From NCBI GenBank assembly GCA_021292165.1, contig CM037877.1, positions 211,958,715 to 212,022,714 of the forward strand: a stretch of DNA of 64,000 nucleotides, in the 5' to 3' direction. Below are positions 37,572 to 50,394 of the stretch, in pieces; within the stretch, counting starts at the first letter, position 1; every line of letters starts with the position of its first letter. A program made the translations under genes and the position numbers. The stretch comes from Shinisaurus crocodilurus. Taxonomy: Eukaryota; Chordata; Lepidosauria; Squamata; Shinisauridae. The notes beneath the pieces are model-generated. The model was not told where the DNA came from. It did not search any database and saw only the letters and a list, made by a program, of their open reading frames with translations.

Positions 37572-40321
37572 CATGGTAGTAATAATACACACTTGAATAA
37601 TACACAGCTGTGGTTGTTATGTTCATTATTTGGCTGGCTTCTTCAGGTGCCAATTCTATGGGAAAGACCCATCCAATAGGCCCATATCCACCTGGTTGCA
37701 TCATCGTGGAAAAGCAGCTCCCACACGGCTGTGTCTTCAGGGCCATCTGCAAAACCCACCTTTCTGCAGGAGTCTCTCTGAACAAGACACTATCTTGTGA
37801 AGGGATAAATGGTCTTCAGGAGGGGGAGACCCGTGGAGACCAGGGCTCTCAGGGACGCCGCGCCAGCAGTTGCTGATTAGCAGGGGTGCTGATGTCATCT
37901 GCCACCTCCCTCAGACTTTCCCTGTTCCTTCTGGGTTTAGCTGCAATCTCACAGTCCCTGGGTGGGGAATGAATTTTCTCAACATAACATATAGTTGCAA
38001 GCTCTTTCTATCATAATGCAGAGTATTTTGGATTGGCTTGTTCTTGAATGGGTAAGTAAGACCCATTAGCTTTACAAAAGACCTGCTCCTAGTGGAGCTG
38101 AAAACTGCTAGAACTGGTTGGTTATATTGATCAACACTGTTGCCTGCATTTTTGGCCCATCCTTAGTGGCGTGGCTATGGGGACTGTCATGATGAGTGCC
38201 TGCGCTTCAAAATTTACCCCTACAGCACTGGGGAAGACTCTGATCAAAGCCCCGCATAGCTGCTTGTTGTGAAATAGATCGCTTCCAAAGGGAAAAGATC
38301 ATTCTGACTGGTTCTGAGCATGGGCTGGAAGAAGGACTATCTCTAGAGAAACCTTGGAGGAAGAGACAGATGACTTCCTAGTTTCCTTGCCTACATTGAA
38401 GATAGATTCCCACAGATCTCCTACTAGGCTGGACTTATCTTTTGAAATCAGTCTGCTGCCTCCTGGACTTGATTTGGTATACTATTGCATGTGGATATTG
38501 GATATAAACAAGATCTAGCAGCAGCTGCATTGTGCACCAGGCTTAATTGGGTTACTGTGGATAACTTCATTACCCTGCTTGTTCAGTGTCATCCTCTCCA
38601 TGTGTGGTCAATCAGTACCGAGTATTTTATTGCAACCGATAACGTAAATATAAGAAGGCAGAAATAAACTGTGAATCCGATGGCCATACTGGGGAGGTGA
38701 ACAGCGCTTAGACAGCACAGTACCATTTGCTTCAAGCAGGTCTGATTCTAAACTAGCAAATGGAGGTGGACTGTATATTTTTCAGCACTGGAAACTGTCC
38801 CCTGAAATGTTCTCTTTTTATTTCATTCCCCCTGCCCCTTTCTCAAGCATGTTTGTTTGCTCTCTGTGGCTCTGACCCTGTGGGAGCATTAGGGAGAGCC
38901 TAACGGAAATGCTTACAGCTGACACTTTGAATGGGTGTCCTTAAATACACCAGAGCTAAGGTTCATTCTTCAACGGTAGCTGATTTCTTTGCGTCCGGCA
39001 TTTAAAACTAGGGAAGATGAAAATTTACCTTTTTGTAGTCAGCTCCTGATTTCCATAGAAACCAGCTGCATGTTTTCCCTCGTGAGCAGTTGCTAGGAAA
39101 AAGCACACCAAGATGCTGGAAAGGGTTATGTTAGTCGCTGGATGGGGGAGATGGAACTGAAGGACAACAGCCAAGATGGAAGGTACTTCGGACAGAAGAG
39201 GTTAAGTCAAGATTGGAATTGCTTAGTTGATATAGATAGCTGCAAATTTCTTGGGAGGGGGGGCTTGGTAACAGCTGCTAGGTATCTGTTGAGTGATAGT
39301 TTTTTAATGGGCTAGCAGATATTTTCATCTGGGAGGACTAGCCATCTGCATGGCTGTGATTGGGCAAGTGTGTGGAATATAATTTCTAATCATGAATCTT
39401 AAGGGTCTGAGTATTATACTTTTTTAGAGTAATGTTCCTAGTTGTCATGGTTGTTGGAAAGTTCTGTAACCTTAACTTTGATCTTCCCCTCACCCCTATC
39501 CAAACTCTACCAACAAGAGTTTTTCTTCACGAGGCATTTATTGTGCACTTGTCATTCCTTACTCTGGTTGTGTATGGGTTCTTTAGATGACATCATGACC
39601 CTCCAGTTTCACTTCTTTTTTTAAAGAGCACTTTTTTTAGAGTGGAGAAAATGGAATATTATTTGTGAAATTGAAAGAAAACATTTTCCCTACTTGTGTA
39701 ATTGTGTTATTCTGCTTTAGCACAGTGCCACCTAGCGGTTATGTAGCAGAAAAGCAAAAACTCTGTGTAGAGCTTGGATCTCAATTCTGCAACGAAAGTA
39801 GATACAGTGGATAAACCGCCTCATGTAGAAAAGCTCCAAGAAACCAGGGGAGGGATTTATGGAGGGTCAGAGCAACAAGAGAGGTGAATAATTTTGGTGC
39901 TAGAGTTTGGACAGTGGTGAGGTGAAGATCAAAGTGAAGAAAGGGGCACTAATCAAGGTGAGAGATGTCCAGAGCTTGAACCAGAGTTTTCACTGAGAAG
40001 AGGAGAGAGGAAAGAGCTGTATTTACATTGTGTTGCAATCAGGGAAGTGTCATGATTTTGTTATGGGCTGAGGGTGGAGAGGAAAGGGGAGAGAGACATT
40101 GAAGGTAAAGCCAAGGCTTCATGCTACTTGAACAGGGTAGATGGTGACATTGTCAATATGTATAGAGAATAAAAGAGGAGAAGCAGTGTTGGGAGGACAG
40201 GTGAAAAGCTGGATCTTGGACTTATTATTAACTTCCGTGTAACTACTTCAGATATAATCCCTACAGATCTCTCTGTCTTTAGCTTCCAAATTTGTTTAAG
40301 CCCTCCTCAACCATTTAGAAC
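37572..40321. other. Intron 1 stretch with no recognised element
   Basis: No exon or family was recognised. Confidence 0.4.
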
Positions 40322-40695
40322 AGGGGTGGGCAGAGGGTAGATCTTGGATCCACTGGTAGGTCCCTGGGCAATTTGCCATCATAATGTGTTGAAAAATTCG
40401 ATCACCAAGGATTTCTGACTCCCAATTGTTTAACAATAGCAGTGACAAAATGACACACACACACCCCACACACACACCCTAAATGAGACTGCTGAAATGA
40501 AGAGCTTGACCAGGAGAGGATTTTTGTGTGGAAGAACTGTGAGCTCTATTTAGTTCTGCTACTCAAAACAAATTCCTGGCTCTGAATTCTTAAATCCTAA
40601 GTGAAAGGGTTTGGGGGGGGGGGGGTTGCATTGGCTCTGGTAGATCTCAGGGTTCTAGTTAAAAACAAAGTAGATCCCATAATCCCTAAGTCTCT
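40322..40695. mobile_element. Possible hAT element remnant
   Basis: It starts caggggtgggcag, a hAT-like end, and inside has GGTAGATCTTGGATCC near the start and GGTAGATCTCAGGG / GTAGATCCC near the far end. The right end is worn and no target duplication was found. Confidence 0.35.
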
Positions 40696-42685
40696 CCATT
40701 CCTACTTTTAGAAGGCTAATTTTCCAAAATGCTTTCCCCATCTTCATTGAACTGTATCCCTTTTCTTTTTCATTCATCTTGGAAATCCATTCTAGAATCC
40801 AGAAAGACAAAGCCCATCTGGTCACCTTCTTTCACTGCTATAATGTGTCCTTCCTTGTTCTCCTTAAGTCCCCAGCCTCTGCTTCCTTGGCCTCCTCTGG
40901 CTGGTTGTCTGTGTCCTACTACTAATCCCAAGACTGAAATTCAGCACAAGTGGATTGAGCACTTGACCTCCCATTGGAAGCCTGCTCCACGCACTTTGAT
41001 GTGAACAGCGTAAACGGGCACTCTGGGTCATGCCCACATCAGCATCCATACCAGGAAGAGTGGTTAGGATCCATCTCCTATGGCTTTGCCCACTTCCCTT
41101 GCCCCCACCCCCTTTCCCTGACCACATGTTTTCCTGGCCTTTGCACTTATTCCCCCTTCTAAAAGGTTGAAATGCCTCTCCTAAGGCTTATTTACTGGCA
41201 GTAAGAGCGCTAAGCTAAAATATGGTCATACTTTTGGTATTTTGGACCTTGCCCTTTTTTCCTTTGGTGGTGGTGGGGATGCGACTCCCGCAAGAGCTTC
41301 TCTGAAATTGAATCTGGCCATTGGACCGAAAGGGGTTTGACACGTTTGAGCTAAAGGATATGACCACCAATCTCTTCTTCTTTGCTTGAGTTTTTCAACA
41401 CATTATGATGGGCACAGCCCAGTTCATGTAATTCAGTGTGACTATATTGATTTCAGTGGATCTCAATACTGGAGTTGGACCTAACCACTTATTCTTTGGA
41501 ACTCCCATTCTCCTGAAAATTGATGGGAAAATCCAATGCATTAATAGCTTGATGATTTAGCACCTGCAGTTCCATCAGATCAATCTAGCATCGGGTGCTA
41601 CATGCATTTGTGACAATCAGCCCATTGTTCATTTAATGAGCCACTTCCATATCTCCCCACTGCTGTGACAGGTGTATCCAAAGTTGTTTATTTTTTTCTG
41701 CTGCATACTCTGAACATCCTAATTATATTTCTCTTTGGTGGCCTGCAGGTGCCCCTGTCTGTGACAGGTCTTGATTACTGGCGTGGCCGATTGCATCTAA
41801 ACATTAATGAATGGATTTGTGTAATGGCCAAAATGAGAATCCCCCCTGTTTGGCTTCCTTTGAAAGGAATTTGAAATAGAGAAAAGCCCTTGTCCCTCTG
41901 TGTGTTCCCTACAGAAGGCAATTTCTAATCTAGGCTCGAAATGCATGGATTCAATTCCATTTGTGATGAGGAGGAAAGGGGTTGGTTAGGAATTAAGCAT
42001 GCAGGTTGCTAACATTTCATGTGATTTTTGCCACCTCTGGGGAAAAGCATTACATGAAACTGAATATACATTATAACTGTATTCCTTGCCTGGTGTGTGT
42101 GTGTGTGTGTGTGTAGATGACCTAGTATTATAAACAATAAAACTGAATTGAATTAAATACATACGGTATATGTAGTGATGCAGAGGTTAGCTTTCAATTG
42201 TATCCTGAGGTACAAAAATGAATTTTCAGGTAGGCCTGCAGCACTTTTAAATTGGTGCACTAATTAGAGCAAAGTCATCATGATTCATTCATTCCCACTA
42301 TTCCACTGATTGACTTTATGACCCCATCACTTCTCTGTACATTGATTTCCTCCAAACTATAGCAGGGTGCTATTAGCTCCAGCTTCAGGTAGCTCTGGCT
42401 CGACTGGGAATGGAATGATATATTGGGGTGCTTTCAAATGCCTGTTTTCCTAAGCGATGAAATTATCAAACACAAAGGCAGGGAGCAGGGTAGAGAAATG
42501 TACTGGCAACATCACTGGTGACCTCATTGCTGGTTTTGTGCCACAGTTGCTCTGCTGCCTGCACTGATCCTGCTAGACTGCTTGCACTAGCAGTGATCAA
42601 CATCCTCCCTCCCTGTGTGCTGTGCCTCTCATTCAAAAGCCTTGCCATTGCTGGCAGGGCCCGAACACACCTTTGCTACCACAAG
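40696..42685. other. Intron 1 stretch; a GT microsatellite only
   Basis: A (GT)n tract lies at 42092-42114. Nothing else is supported. Confidence 0.45.
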
Positions 42686-42935
42686 ACATAGTGATGGCCA
42701 CCAAACTGGATGGCTTTAAAAGGGGATTGGACAAATTCATGGAGGATAACACTGTCGATGGCATGATAACACTCATGATGGCTACATATTACCTCCGATA
42801 TCAGAGGCAGTATGGCTCTGTGTACCAGTTGCTGGAGTACATGGAGGGTGCTTACTTGTGGCCTTCTCACAAGCAGCTGGTTGGCCACTGTGGGAACAGA
42901 ATGTTGAACTAGATGTGCTGGATCAGATGAAAGGC
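42686..42935 (+). mobile_element. CR1/L3-like LINE 3' fragment
   Basis: It encodes the worn C-terminus VMATKLDGFKRGLDKFMED, then the 3' UTR with ATCAGAGGCAGTATGGC and GGTTGGCCACTGTGGGAACA. 5'-truncated. Confidence 0.75.
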
Positions 42936-43419
42936 CTAACACTGCTTCTGCTCTAACACTGCTTCTGATTGGCCCCAGGAAATCTCACAAGAACTGGACT
43001 ACAGTACAGGGAAATAAGTTCCCATAAATATCCTCAAGTATGATCTGGCCTCAGTTTCTCCCCCGCCCCTCATGGTAGTGGGGTTGCTGCCTGAATCAGA
43101 CCCGCTGGCCCTCCAGGCTCTGGTAAAGTGTACTCTTCCCCCGCCCCAATACTTGGGGCCTGCTGACTGCTGAGGAAATGAGTGCCCAGGAATGCTCTGC
43201 TAAGTTCTGTGGTGCTTTTTCTGAACCAAAGCATTGAACTATTAATTGGGTGCTTTTTGTGTACCTCAGTAAGAGTCCAAAAATATCCATGGTTACAGGA
43301 GCATTGGACAGTGGGGTTTCTCTAGTAATGGAGCATAACGGCTGCTTTTACAGTAGTGGTACTCATGAGCTAAGACTGAAATGGACTGGGTTCTGTTTCC
43401 AACTCTACCCACATTCAAT

Positions 43420-43827
43420 GAGCCGGGTCACACGTAACGGCAATAGTGGGTTAATTAACCCACAAATTGCCAAAACCTAGTGGGAGCGAGCAAGTATACT
43501 GGCTCTGGTGTGCTAGTCGCTTCCGCTTTTAATTAACAACCTACGATCACCCCGTTCATAGGTTGTTAGTGTGACTTCCAAACTCAGGCAGCCTGGGTTG
43601 TTTATTTTTTAATTTGTATTTATTTATTATATTTATATCCCTCCTTTTTTCCTGCAAGGAACCCAAGGCAGCTTACATACCTAATCCTCCTCTCCGTTTT
43701 TATTTAGTGGTTAAACAACCCAGAGTTAACCCAACAACACTGGAGGAAGCTTGCTCGCTTGCTCCCACTAGATTTCAGCAATTTGTGGGTTAATCAACCC
43801 ATGATTGCTGTTACTTGTGATCCGGGC
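43420..43827. mobile_element. Palindromic MITE interrupted by a SINE
   Basis: The left arm (AGCCGGGTCACACGTAAC, TGGGTTAATTAACCCAC, AGTGGGAGCGAGCAAG) is repeated inverted at the right end (43740-43827). Flanks CATTCAAT and CATTAAAT differ at one base and may be a target duplication. A minus-strand SINE piece sits at 43606-43706. Confidence 0.7.
43606..43706 (-). mobile_element. 3' part of a CORE-SINE inside a MITE
   Basis: TTCCTGCAAGGAACCCAAGG and CAGCTTACATA followed by CCTCCTCTCC is the 3' end of the SINE family seen at 59063-59315; the tRNA-like head is missing. Confidence 0.75.
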
Positions 43828-43910
43828 CATTAAATACTTTTGAGGGTTCCATCATCAGTACAGATTTTCATTCAGTGGATGAAAGTCTGACCTCTACACA
43901 CAGGCTGCAT

Positions 43911-44685
43911 TCAGACATGGTTTAGCATTTGAGAATGAGCCTAGTCTCCCCGCAACCGTGCACGCGAGGAGGAGATTGGAAGCTTCTGCTTCCATTTTAG
44001 ATTAATCCAAACCCTAAACCAGGGGTCCCCAACTTTGTGCCTGTAGTTGCCATGGCACCTGTACGGGCCTCCAACAGTGCCCACGAAGCTCTCCACTCCC
44101 TGCCCCCTTCAAAAAATATTTCTAAATAAAAACCTTGGAAAATGTTAGGGCAGTCTTCTTTCTCTCCCTTTCTACCCTCTAGCCTTGCTCTTTCTCTCCC
44201 CTCTACTCCTTTCCCTTGCTATTTCCCCCTCCCTCCTAACCTCTACCCACACTATTTCTTCCCCACATACACACCGCTTTAGCTCACTTTTCACTAGCCA
44301 GGCCCCTATGGCAGCCATTATGTGACTAGCCACATCCTCCGTGGAAGCTATTTTGTGGTGGTGTCCACAGCAGTTTCTCAAATCCCCAAATGGGCACATG
44401 GGTCCAAAAAGGTTGGGGACTCGCATCTTAATTATGGTTAGTGAGAGCAAGCCAGCTTCATAAACTATGGTTTGAAGTTGGCTTGTTCCCAATAACCAGA
44501 GTTAAGACCAACTGCATCTTGTATGGGCTTGGAAGAACATGGCAAGATGTGGTTAATCAAAAACTGAAGCAAAAGCTTCCTCTTTGTAGTCACACTAGAG
44601 GATGAAGGGTGATGGGGGAGTATGTGAGGAGGCGAGGCTCATTCTTGTAACACTAAACTATGGTTTACATTACGTCCAAACCAGC
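43911..44685. mobile_element. Worn palindromic MITE with a nested hAT-like insert
   Basis: Left arm motifs GGTTTAGCATT, GAATGAGCCTAGTCTCC and AGCTTCTGCTTCCATTTTAG recur inverted at 44560-44680 (GGAGGCGAGGCTCATTC, AAGCAAAAGCTTCC). Between them, 44020-44422 starts caggggtccccaac and ends with GGTTGGGGAC, a hAT-type insert. Confidence 0.5.
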
Positions 44686-45201
44686 CCGCAGTGTTACCTG
44701 AGAAACCTTGGCAATGCAGTCTTTAAATGCAGTACAAAGCCTCCTTATTGGTTTAATTTGTGCTTTGTTCATCTCCAAAGATACACTTGCCCTATGCTAG
44801 AAAGAGTTTTCTTCACACACACTTTTACTTGTATCTTTTGTTTGCTTTCTATTCTTTTTGATTTAAAAACAGTCTGATGTACTTTCTGCTGCAGCAGTGC
44901 TAGTTCTGTCAAGCCATTCTATTTTCCTTGTGATCAGCACCTCCTCCATTTTGCCCCAAAGGGGGAAATTCCTCCTAGAGACTTCTACTGAGTATTATTT
45001 ACACAGAGCAAACCTTGCAAGTTCTCTACACTGAAATGTTGCTGCAAAACAGGTCTATGAGCTCCTGATGTGCCATCAATTTAGATGTTTTATGGACAAG
45101 AGTGCTGATCAGCAGTGTTCTGCTTTGGCTGCAGCAGGCTCTGGGCGAAGGGGCTATCCAAAAAGCAAAGTCACAAAACAGGCAAAGGTTCAAGCACAAA
45201 G

Positions 45202-45647
45202 CAGGGCCGGATTAAGAGCATTATGGGCCTGGTGCTGAGGATTTTGGTGGGCCTTTTTATGGAAATAAATAAAATGAAGACGCAATTTTATATTAAAACA
45301 AATTAAATATTTTAATTACCATTAAAGTGCCAAAACAGAAACATATTGAAAATATTTCTTTTTTTGTAAACAATAAGCTTGTTAACTCAATAAAACCGTT
45401 CATCACATATCGTTGATGATAAGTACCTCCACGTTTTTTAACCTCTAGGGCAGTCTTCCCCAACCGGGGCCCTTCCAAATGTTTGGGGCCCCAGCTCCCA
45501 TCTTCCCCAGCCACTGGCCATGCTGCCTGAGGCAAATGAGAACTGTAGTCCAAAATATCCAAGAGGGATATTTGGTGAACTCTGTTCTCTGGGGTTTTTC
45601 AAAATAAAACTTAAAATGCCACACAATTCCCCATGAAAGCGCACGTG

Positions 45648-45678
<31 letters not shown>

Positions 45679-46083
45679 AGCCAAGCACACACACACACAC
45701 ACACACACACGTGCACACACACACACAGAGAACTCTGTTCTCTGGGGTTTTTCAAAATAAAACTTAAAATGCCACACAATTCCCCATGAAAGCGCACGTG
45801 CGCACACACACACACACAGTATTAGCCAAGCAGGTGACATTTTGCAGGCGGCAGGAGGATCAACACCCCCAAAAGGCAGACACATTCACATAAATAGAAC
45901 ATTCACAACAACCATTTTTAAATAAACATAAACCATCTTCCCCAGCCACTGGCCATGCTGCCTGAGGCAAATGAGAACTGTAGTCCAAAATATCCAAGAG
46001 GGATATTTGGTGAACTCTGTTCTCTGGGGTTTTTCAAAATAAAACTTAAAATGCCACACAATTCCCCATGAAAGCGCACGTGT

Positions 46084-46121
<38 letters not shown>

Positions 46122-46799
46122 AGCCAAGCAGGTGACATTTTGCAGGCGGCAGGAGGATCAACACCCCCAAAAGGCAGACACCCACACCCACAAACACACA
46201 GCCCTTACGTTCAGTTTGGCTCACAAAAGAGGGAAAGCCCTTTTACAGAAAAGAAGGAGAAGGAGAAGGAGAACTTGCAGAATTTCCCCCAAATTATTTA
46301 TTAAAAAAAAAAAAGCAGCCACAACAAAAAGCTTTGTTTCTTGGTCAAGCTTTGCTTGACCAAGAATAATTGTGTTGTTCTTGTTGCTTTTTTTGTTGTT
46401 GTTGTTAAACTAGCATTTGAACAATTGAGCTGCGAATCAGAAAGATCTTTTGCTCGAGGCTGGAGAGAGAGGTCCCTTCTAAATCTGAATATTACAGACC
46501 CTAGCAAGCCCCCCATGTGCTAGACGTTCTCACAAAGAAATGTAGTAACAGTGATTGAAATGCAAAGATACTGAAATGCTAATTTGAGAACAACAGTTCT
46601 TGCTAGGTCTTGCCTCAAGCCTGTAATGCAGATGTGCTTAGAACACCTTTCTAATCTTGAAAAAATCATTAATTATGCTGAATGATAACGATCAGAGCTA
46701 ACTCCAAGCAAACTCTGTGTGTCCCTATAATTGCGGGCCGATTATCTGTTAAGGGCCTGGAGCGGCCGCTCCCACAGCCCCTATCTTAATTCGGCCCTG
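45202..46799. mobile_element. 1.6-kb hAT element with perfect 8-bp target duplication
   Basis: It starts cagggccggattaag and ends cttaattcggccctg, an inverted pair with CAG...CTG termini. The 8-mer gcacaaag flanks it at 45194-45201 and 46800-46807. The inside has no recognisable transposase. It contains a fragment of the short hAT MITE (about 45449-45560) and three near-identical CA-repeat units. Confidence 0.9.
45577..46183. repeat. Triplicated unit with internal (CA)n tracts
   Basis: Units starting at 45577, 45730 and 46012 share GAACTCTGTTCTCTGGGG, then AATGCCACACAATTCC, CCCATGAAAGCGCACGTG, a (CA)n tract of different length, and CAGTATTAGCCAAG. A flanking piece with CAGGTGACATTTTGC is present twice (45831, 46129), and the block before the first unit is repeated at 45934. 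The copies are almost identical, so the duplications are recent. Confidence 0.9.
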
Positions 46800-47440
46800 G
46801 CACAAAGGTTCCAGTCCAGTGGGGATCAGGCTCAGGCAGGAGTGGTCAGGATAGCAGGCAGAGGTCAAAGCACAGTTAGGCAGTCAGACACAAAGCAGAA
46901 TCAAGGGTCAGGCACACGGAGCATCGCTGACAGGGCACGGTTCATGACACAAGTAGAAGACACTGGAGCTGAAAGAATGGCTAGGGCTTTTATTGCCAGA
47001 GCCTGCTGAGTCCCACCCGGAGCCCTACTCATGAGGAGTCACTTTCTCCTGAGGAGTCCTTCTCTGCAAGTGAAAAGCTCCTCCTCACGGGAGCCCTGCC
47101 GGCCTGCTGCTTGAGGTGACAATGCTCCTAGGGGCCAGAGGGTTGCTCAGCCTCTGCCTCAGAGGCAGTCTGTCTCCCCCTGACAGGGATGGACCTGCAG
47201 CCATCTCCCCCGAGGGCCCAGGCTCCTCCTGCTCTGGTGACAGCAACCTATTCGGGGTGCTCTCAGTTTCTGGGAGCTCCAGCTCTTCCTCTGAGAAGGA
47301 TTCTTCCGGTGGGGGCATGACAAGTAGCTGCCCAGGACCCTCTGAAAACAGACTGCGAGCATCTGCTGGCTTTCTATTCTCCCATTTGGCCTGAAATTGG
47401 CAGGATCCTGAAGCAATGGATCACTGAAATTGTTGCAGAC
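46800..47440 (-). repeat. Retroelement-like repeat carrying a Glu/Ser/Pro-rich frame
   Basis: On the minus strand, 47085-47318 encodes a Glu/Pro/Ser-rich stretch (PPPEESFSEEELELPETEST) of a kind I associate with lizard retroelements. Near 46990 there is CAATAAAAGC, a possible poly-A signal. The sequence continues on the other side of the hAT element (about 45110-45193). Assignment to an LTR element is a guess. Confidence 0.35.
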
Positions 47441-48490
47441 TACAGTTCCCAGCATCCCCTAGCCAACATAGCTGGCTCAGGGATCCTGGGAGTGGTGGTA
47501 GTGGTGGGTGCCTGTTTGGGGAAGAGTGACTTGTTGGAATTGCAATAGCAGTTGTGCTTTTATTGCTGACTGTTCAAAACCACAGACAGTAATATCTTAT
47601 GCATCATGGGAAGTTATGGAATCACAGCACATCATGCAGTGGTTCAAACACAGGGATGGAGTACTGGTTCTTAGGAGCTACAGAAAACTACAGTGTTGCA
47701 CAATACACCATTCTCTTTAACAGTTTCCAAGAGTCCCAGCAGAGTAACTGAGGTTTCTTTATGTGGAGAGAAATGTTAAGTTATGAAATGTGTTTGATAT
47801 ATTATGACGATGTCTTTGTTGTACCTATATATTGGCAGTTTGTTTACTGTTCTTGTGAACTGCTTTGAGGATCATTTGGAAAGGGGACGTATAAATAAAT
47901 TTGATGATGATGTAGAAAAAAAGAATTCAGATCCTAAAGGGGAGCCAACATTGCTTAGGCTCTGTGTCGGTTTTGGACTTTTCCTCTGCCCCCATGCCTG
48001 CTTCTGAGTAATTCCCATGCAATGTCTGCCTAAGACTCTATTCTTCTTCTTTCCTGCCCATTGCCAAAATATTTTTGAATTTTGCAAACAACAACAAATG
48101 TAACAATGTAGTTGGCTTGTTATGGAAATTCGATATGTTTAAACAGCTTTGTACAAGTAACATAATTTATTTTAAGTATCAAACTGTTGGTATTCCCGTG
48201 GTAGAGAAATTAGAAGGGGTTTAGTACAGTGAACATCCAGTCCTGCTGCAATGTCATTATGCCACTCACCTGGCAATCTTCTTTTCAGTTAGGGCTTGGG
48301 GAAGGAATTACCATTGTACATGAAAATGGATTTTATGTGGGTAGAGTTCACATTTAGTGGTTCCTGTAGCTTCCAGAGTTGTGGGATAGAGGGGATTTCA
48401 TCAATTACAGCTTTTCAAATTCCTGCAAGTGCTATGATATGGCAAGCTGTACCATGTGAAATGTCTTCTATGCAACTATTAAAATACAGG
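47441..48490. other. Intron 1 stretch with no clear element
   Basis: A short MITE-like piece with CTACAGTTCCCAGCATCCCC lies at about 47448-47495. Nothing else is supported. Confidence 0.4.
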
Positions 48491-48597
48491 CGCCTAAAGG
48501 TACAGTCCTATGCATGTTTAGACAGGACAAAAAGGCCTGCAAGAAAAGTTGTAGGCCTTTTTTCTGTCTAAACATGCATAGGATTGCGCTCTTAGGC
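48491..48597. mobile_element. 107-bp hairpin MITE
   Basis: CAGTCCTATGCATGTTTAGA and AGGCCT on the left pair with AGGCCT and TCTAAACATGCATAGGATTG-type sequence on the right, leaving a loop of about 14 bases near 48540. A tiny fold-back element with no coding capacity. Confidence 0.75.
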
Positions 48598-50209
48598 TTA
48601 AATCCAATGTTGCACAAGTGGACTTTCCCTTGTCCTCCTCCCCACACTGGAGTGGATTTGGGGGGCTGCAGGGGGAGCAGGAAACTGTTCCACCCGTGGT
48701 TTCCATTCCGCTGATGGATGGTCAAGGTTGGATACAACCCTTAACATCCAAAAAGTCAGCACCCTGCTTGAAGGGGTTCTCCTGATTCCTGATCCATCCA
48801 ATTAATGGATAATCTTCAATTGGGCTGTGAGAGTTACAATTCTTCTCCATTAGTTTTGCATGTATGCATCTACAGGAATTGCTGTACAAGCCACAAAACT
48901 TTATGTTGAAACCGGCCCTAGGTTTGCCTGTGGGTGCTGATGGTGGAGGAAGTTTGCCTAAGCATGTATTCAGATTGGATATTTTTTGCGCAATCTGTAG
49001 CTATGAAATGAGCATAGACGGAGTTACAGGATGCGCAGCATCTTGGGATCTCTCTTTGTTTGCATTCCACTTCCATGTTTTCATGCCTATTCTTGTGTGT
49101 TGCTAAAAAGGCATATGGTTTTGGTTTTGCTTCATTGCTTTGGACAGAAGGCCTGATGGCTTCTTTCTTGGCCATTGTTCCTCCCCACTTACCTTGCTGG
49201 GTTTATTTTGCATTATATTGCTTGTGTACTCCTTCACCTGGCCACATGACCCAACCTGCCTAAATTTGTCTGCTAGCAGAAGCTAAAACAGCTGCTGTTT
49301 CCTGATAACATCTTAAGCCTTTTGAGCATCCTACCTTGTCTTTTTTGTTTATTTGTTTTCTTTTTGGCACACTGCGTCAGACTTAGAGTTAGTATAAGTA
49401 AACTGTGCAATAGTGCTTTTTAAAAAAAAGTTTCTTAAGACAAAATTTAAAACCTTATGCATGCAGCACTCTGAGGAGGATCTGTTTCAAGTATGTAGAA
49501 GGGTGGGACTGACTGAATAGCAGGGCCCTCATCTGCTTGGCTGAGAGACCAGCTGCAGTTTGGCTCCTCCTTTCCCTGAACTGCTTCCATTCAAGCTAGT
49601 CATTCTAAGAAAATGATGTCACTTTTAAAAGTGGTGCCTGGGTTGGCTTGTTTTCCTCATCCTCCTCATCCTTTTTTCTTCTTGTGTCATGAATTTTAAA
49701 TTGTAAGCCTGAAATTTTAAATTTTAAGGGGTTGTTGTTGTTTTAAAAATCTGTGCACAGTGTGTCATAAAGTTTAGGCATCTTAGCAACTGGCATGGTT
49801 GAGCAAATGCCAAGGCCCTAGAAGACCTACCAGGGTTGACATCAGAATTTTTATTTTTCACATTAAGAGCCCGATGCTTCTCCTTTCAGCCCTGGGATGC
49901 TGCACCTGCACCCATAGCCAGTTGGCCACTTGCCTACCTGTGCCTACCTGTGGCGGCTGGCAGGGACTGGAGAGTGGTGCTAAGTAGAGCTGTGAGCCAT
50001 GCACACAAATTACCTTAATTATACTGGCCCCACCTCCAATGTGTGTACATCGGGGTGGGGCTGACATAAAAAGCTGGTAGTACTGGGGAGTTAGAGCACA
50101 TGGCCCTGAGCTCCAGTGAGCACTGCTGCTGGTGGTGGAGGCAACTGTAAGAGTGGCCCGGCAGCAGCACTGATCGCAGCTATGCACTCAAACTCCCCAG
50201 CACGGCCAG

Positions 50210-50243
<34 letters not shown>

Positions 50244-50394
50244 ATATAACATGTGCAGTAGGAGAAAATGAAATGAAATGGAATGTGGCAGGATGAGTGC
50301 TGGCGCGGCAAAGTCTGCGTTAAGCAAACGTGATTTCAAAGGCTGCATGGGCCAACGGAGGCGGATCTCAAGTGCTGCTTCTCTTTTGTTCTAG
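48598..50394. other. 3' end of intron 1
   Basis: 48600-48746 carries a GGATTTGGGGGGCTGCAGGG repeat related to 58510-58800. 48860-48957 is an old copy of sequence found just after exon 2 (50560-50640). A (TG)n tract of about 15 units lies at 50211-50241, ending about 150 bp before the exon 2 acceptor. Confidence 0.5.

Noticed and set aside
45438..45885. Two overlapping minus-strand frames rich in CVCVCV
   Set aside because: They are translations of (CA)n tracts in the triplicated repeat, not genes.
47085..47318. Glu/Ser/Pro-rich frame as a possible host exon
   Set aside because: It lies in a repeat interrupted by a hAT element, on the strand opposite to RASSF5, with no splice signals recognised.
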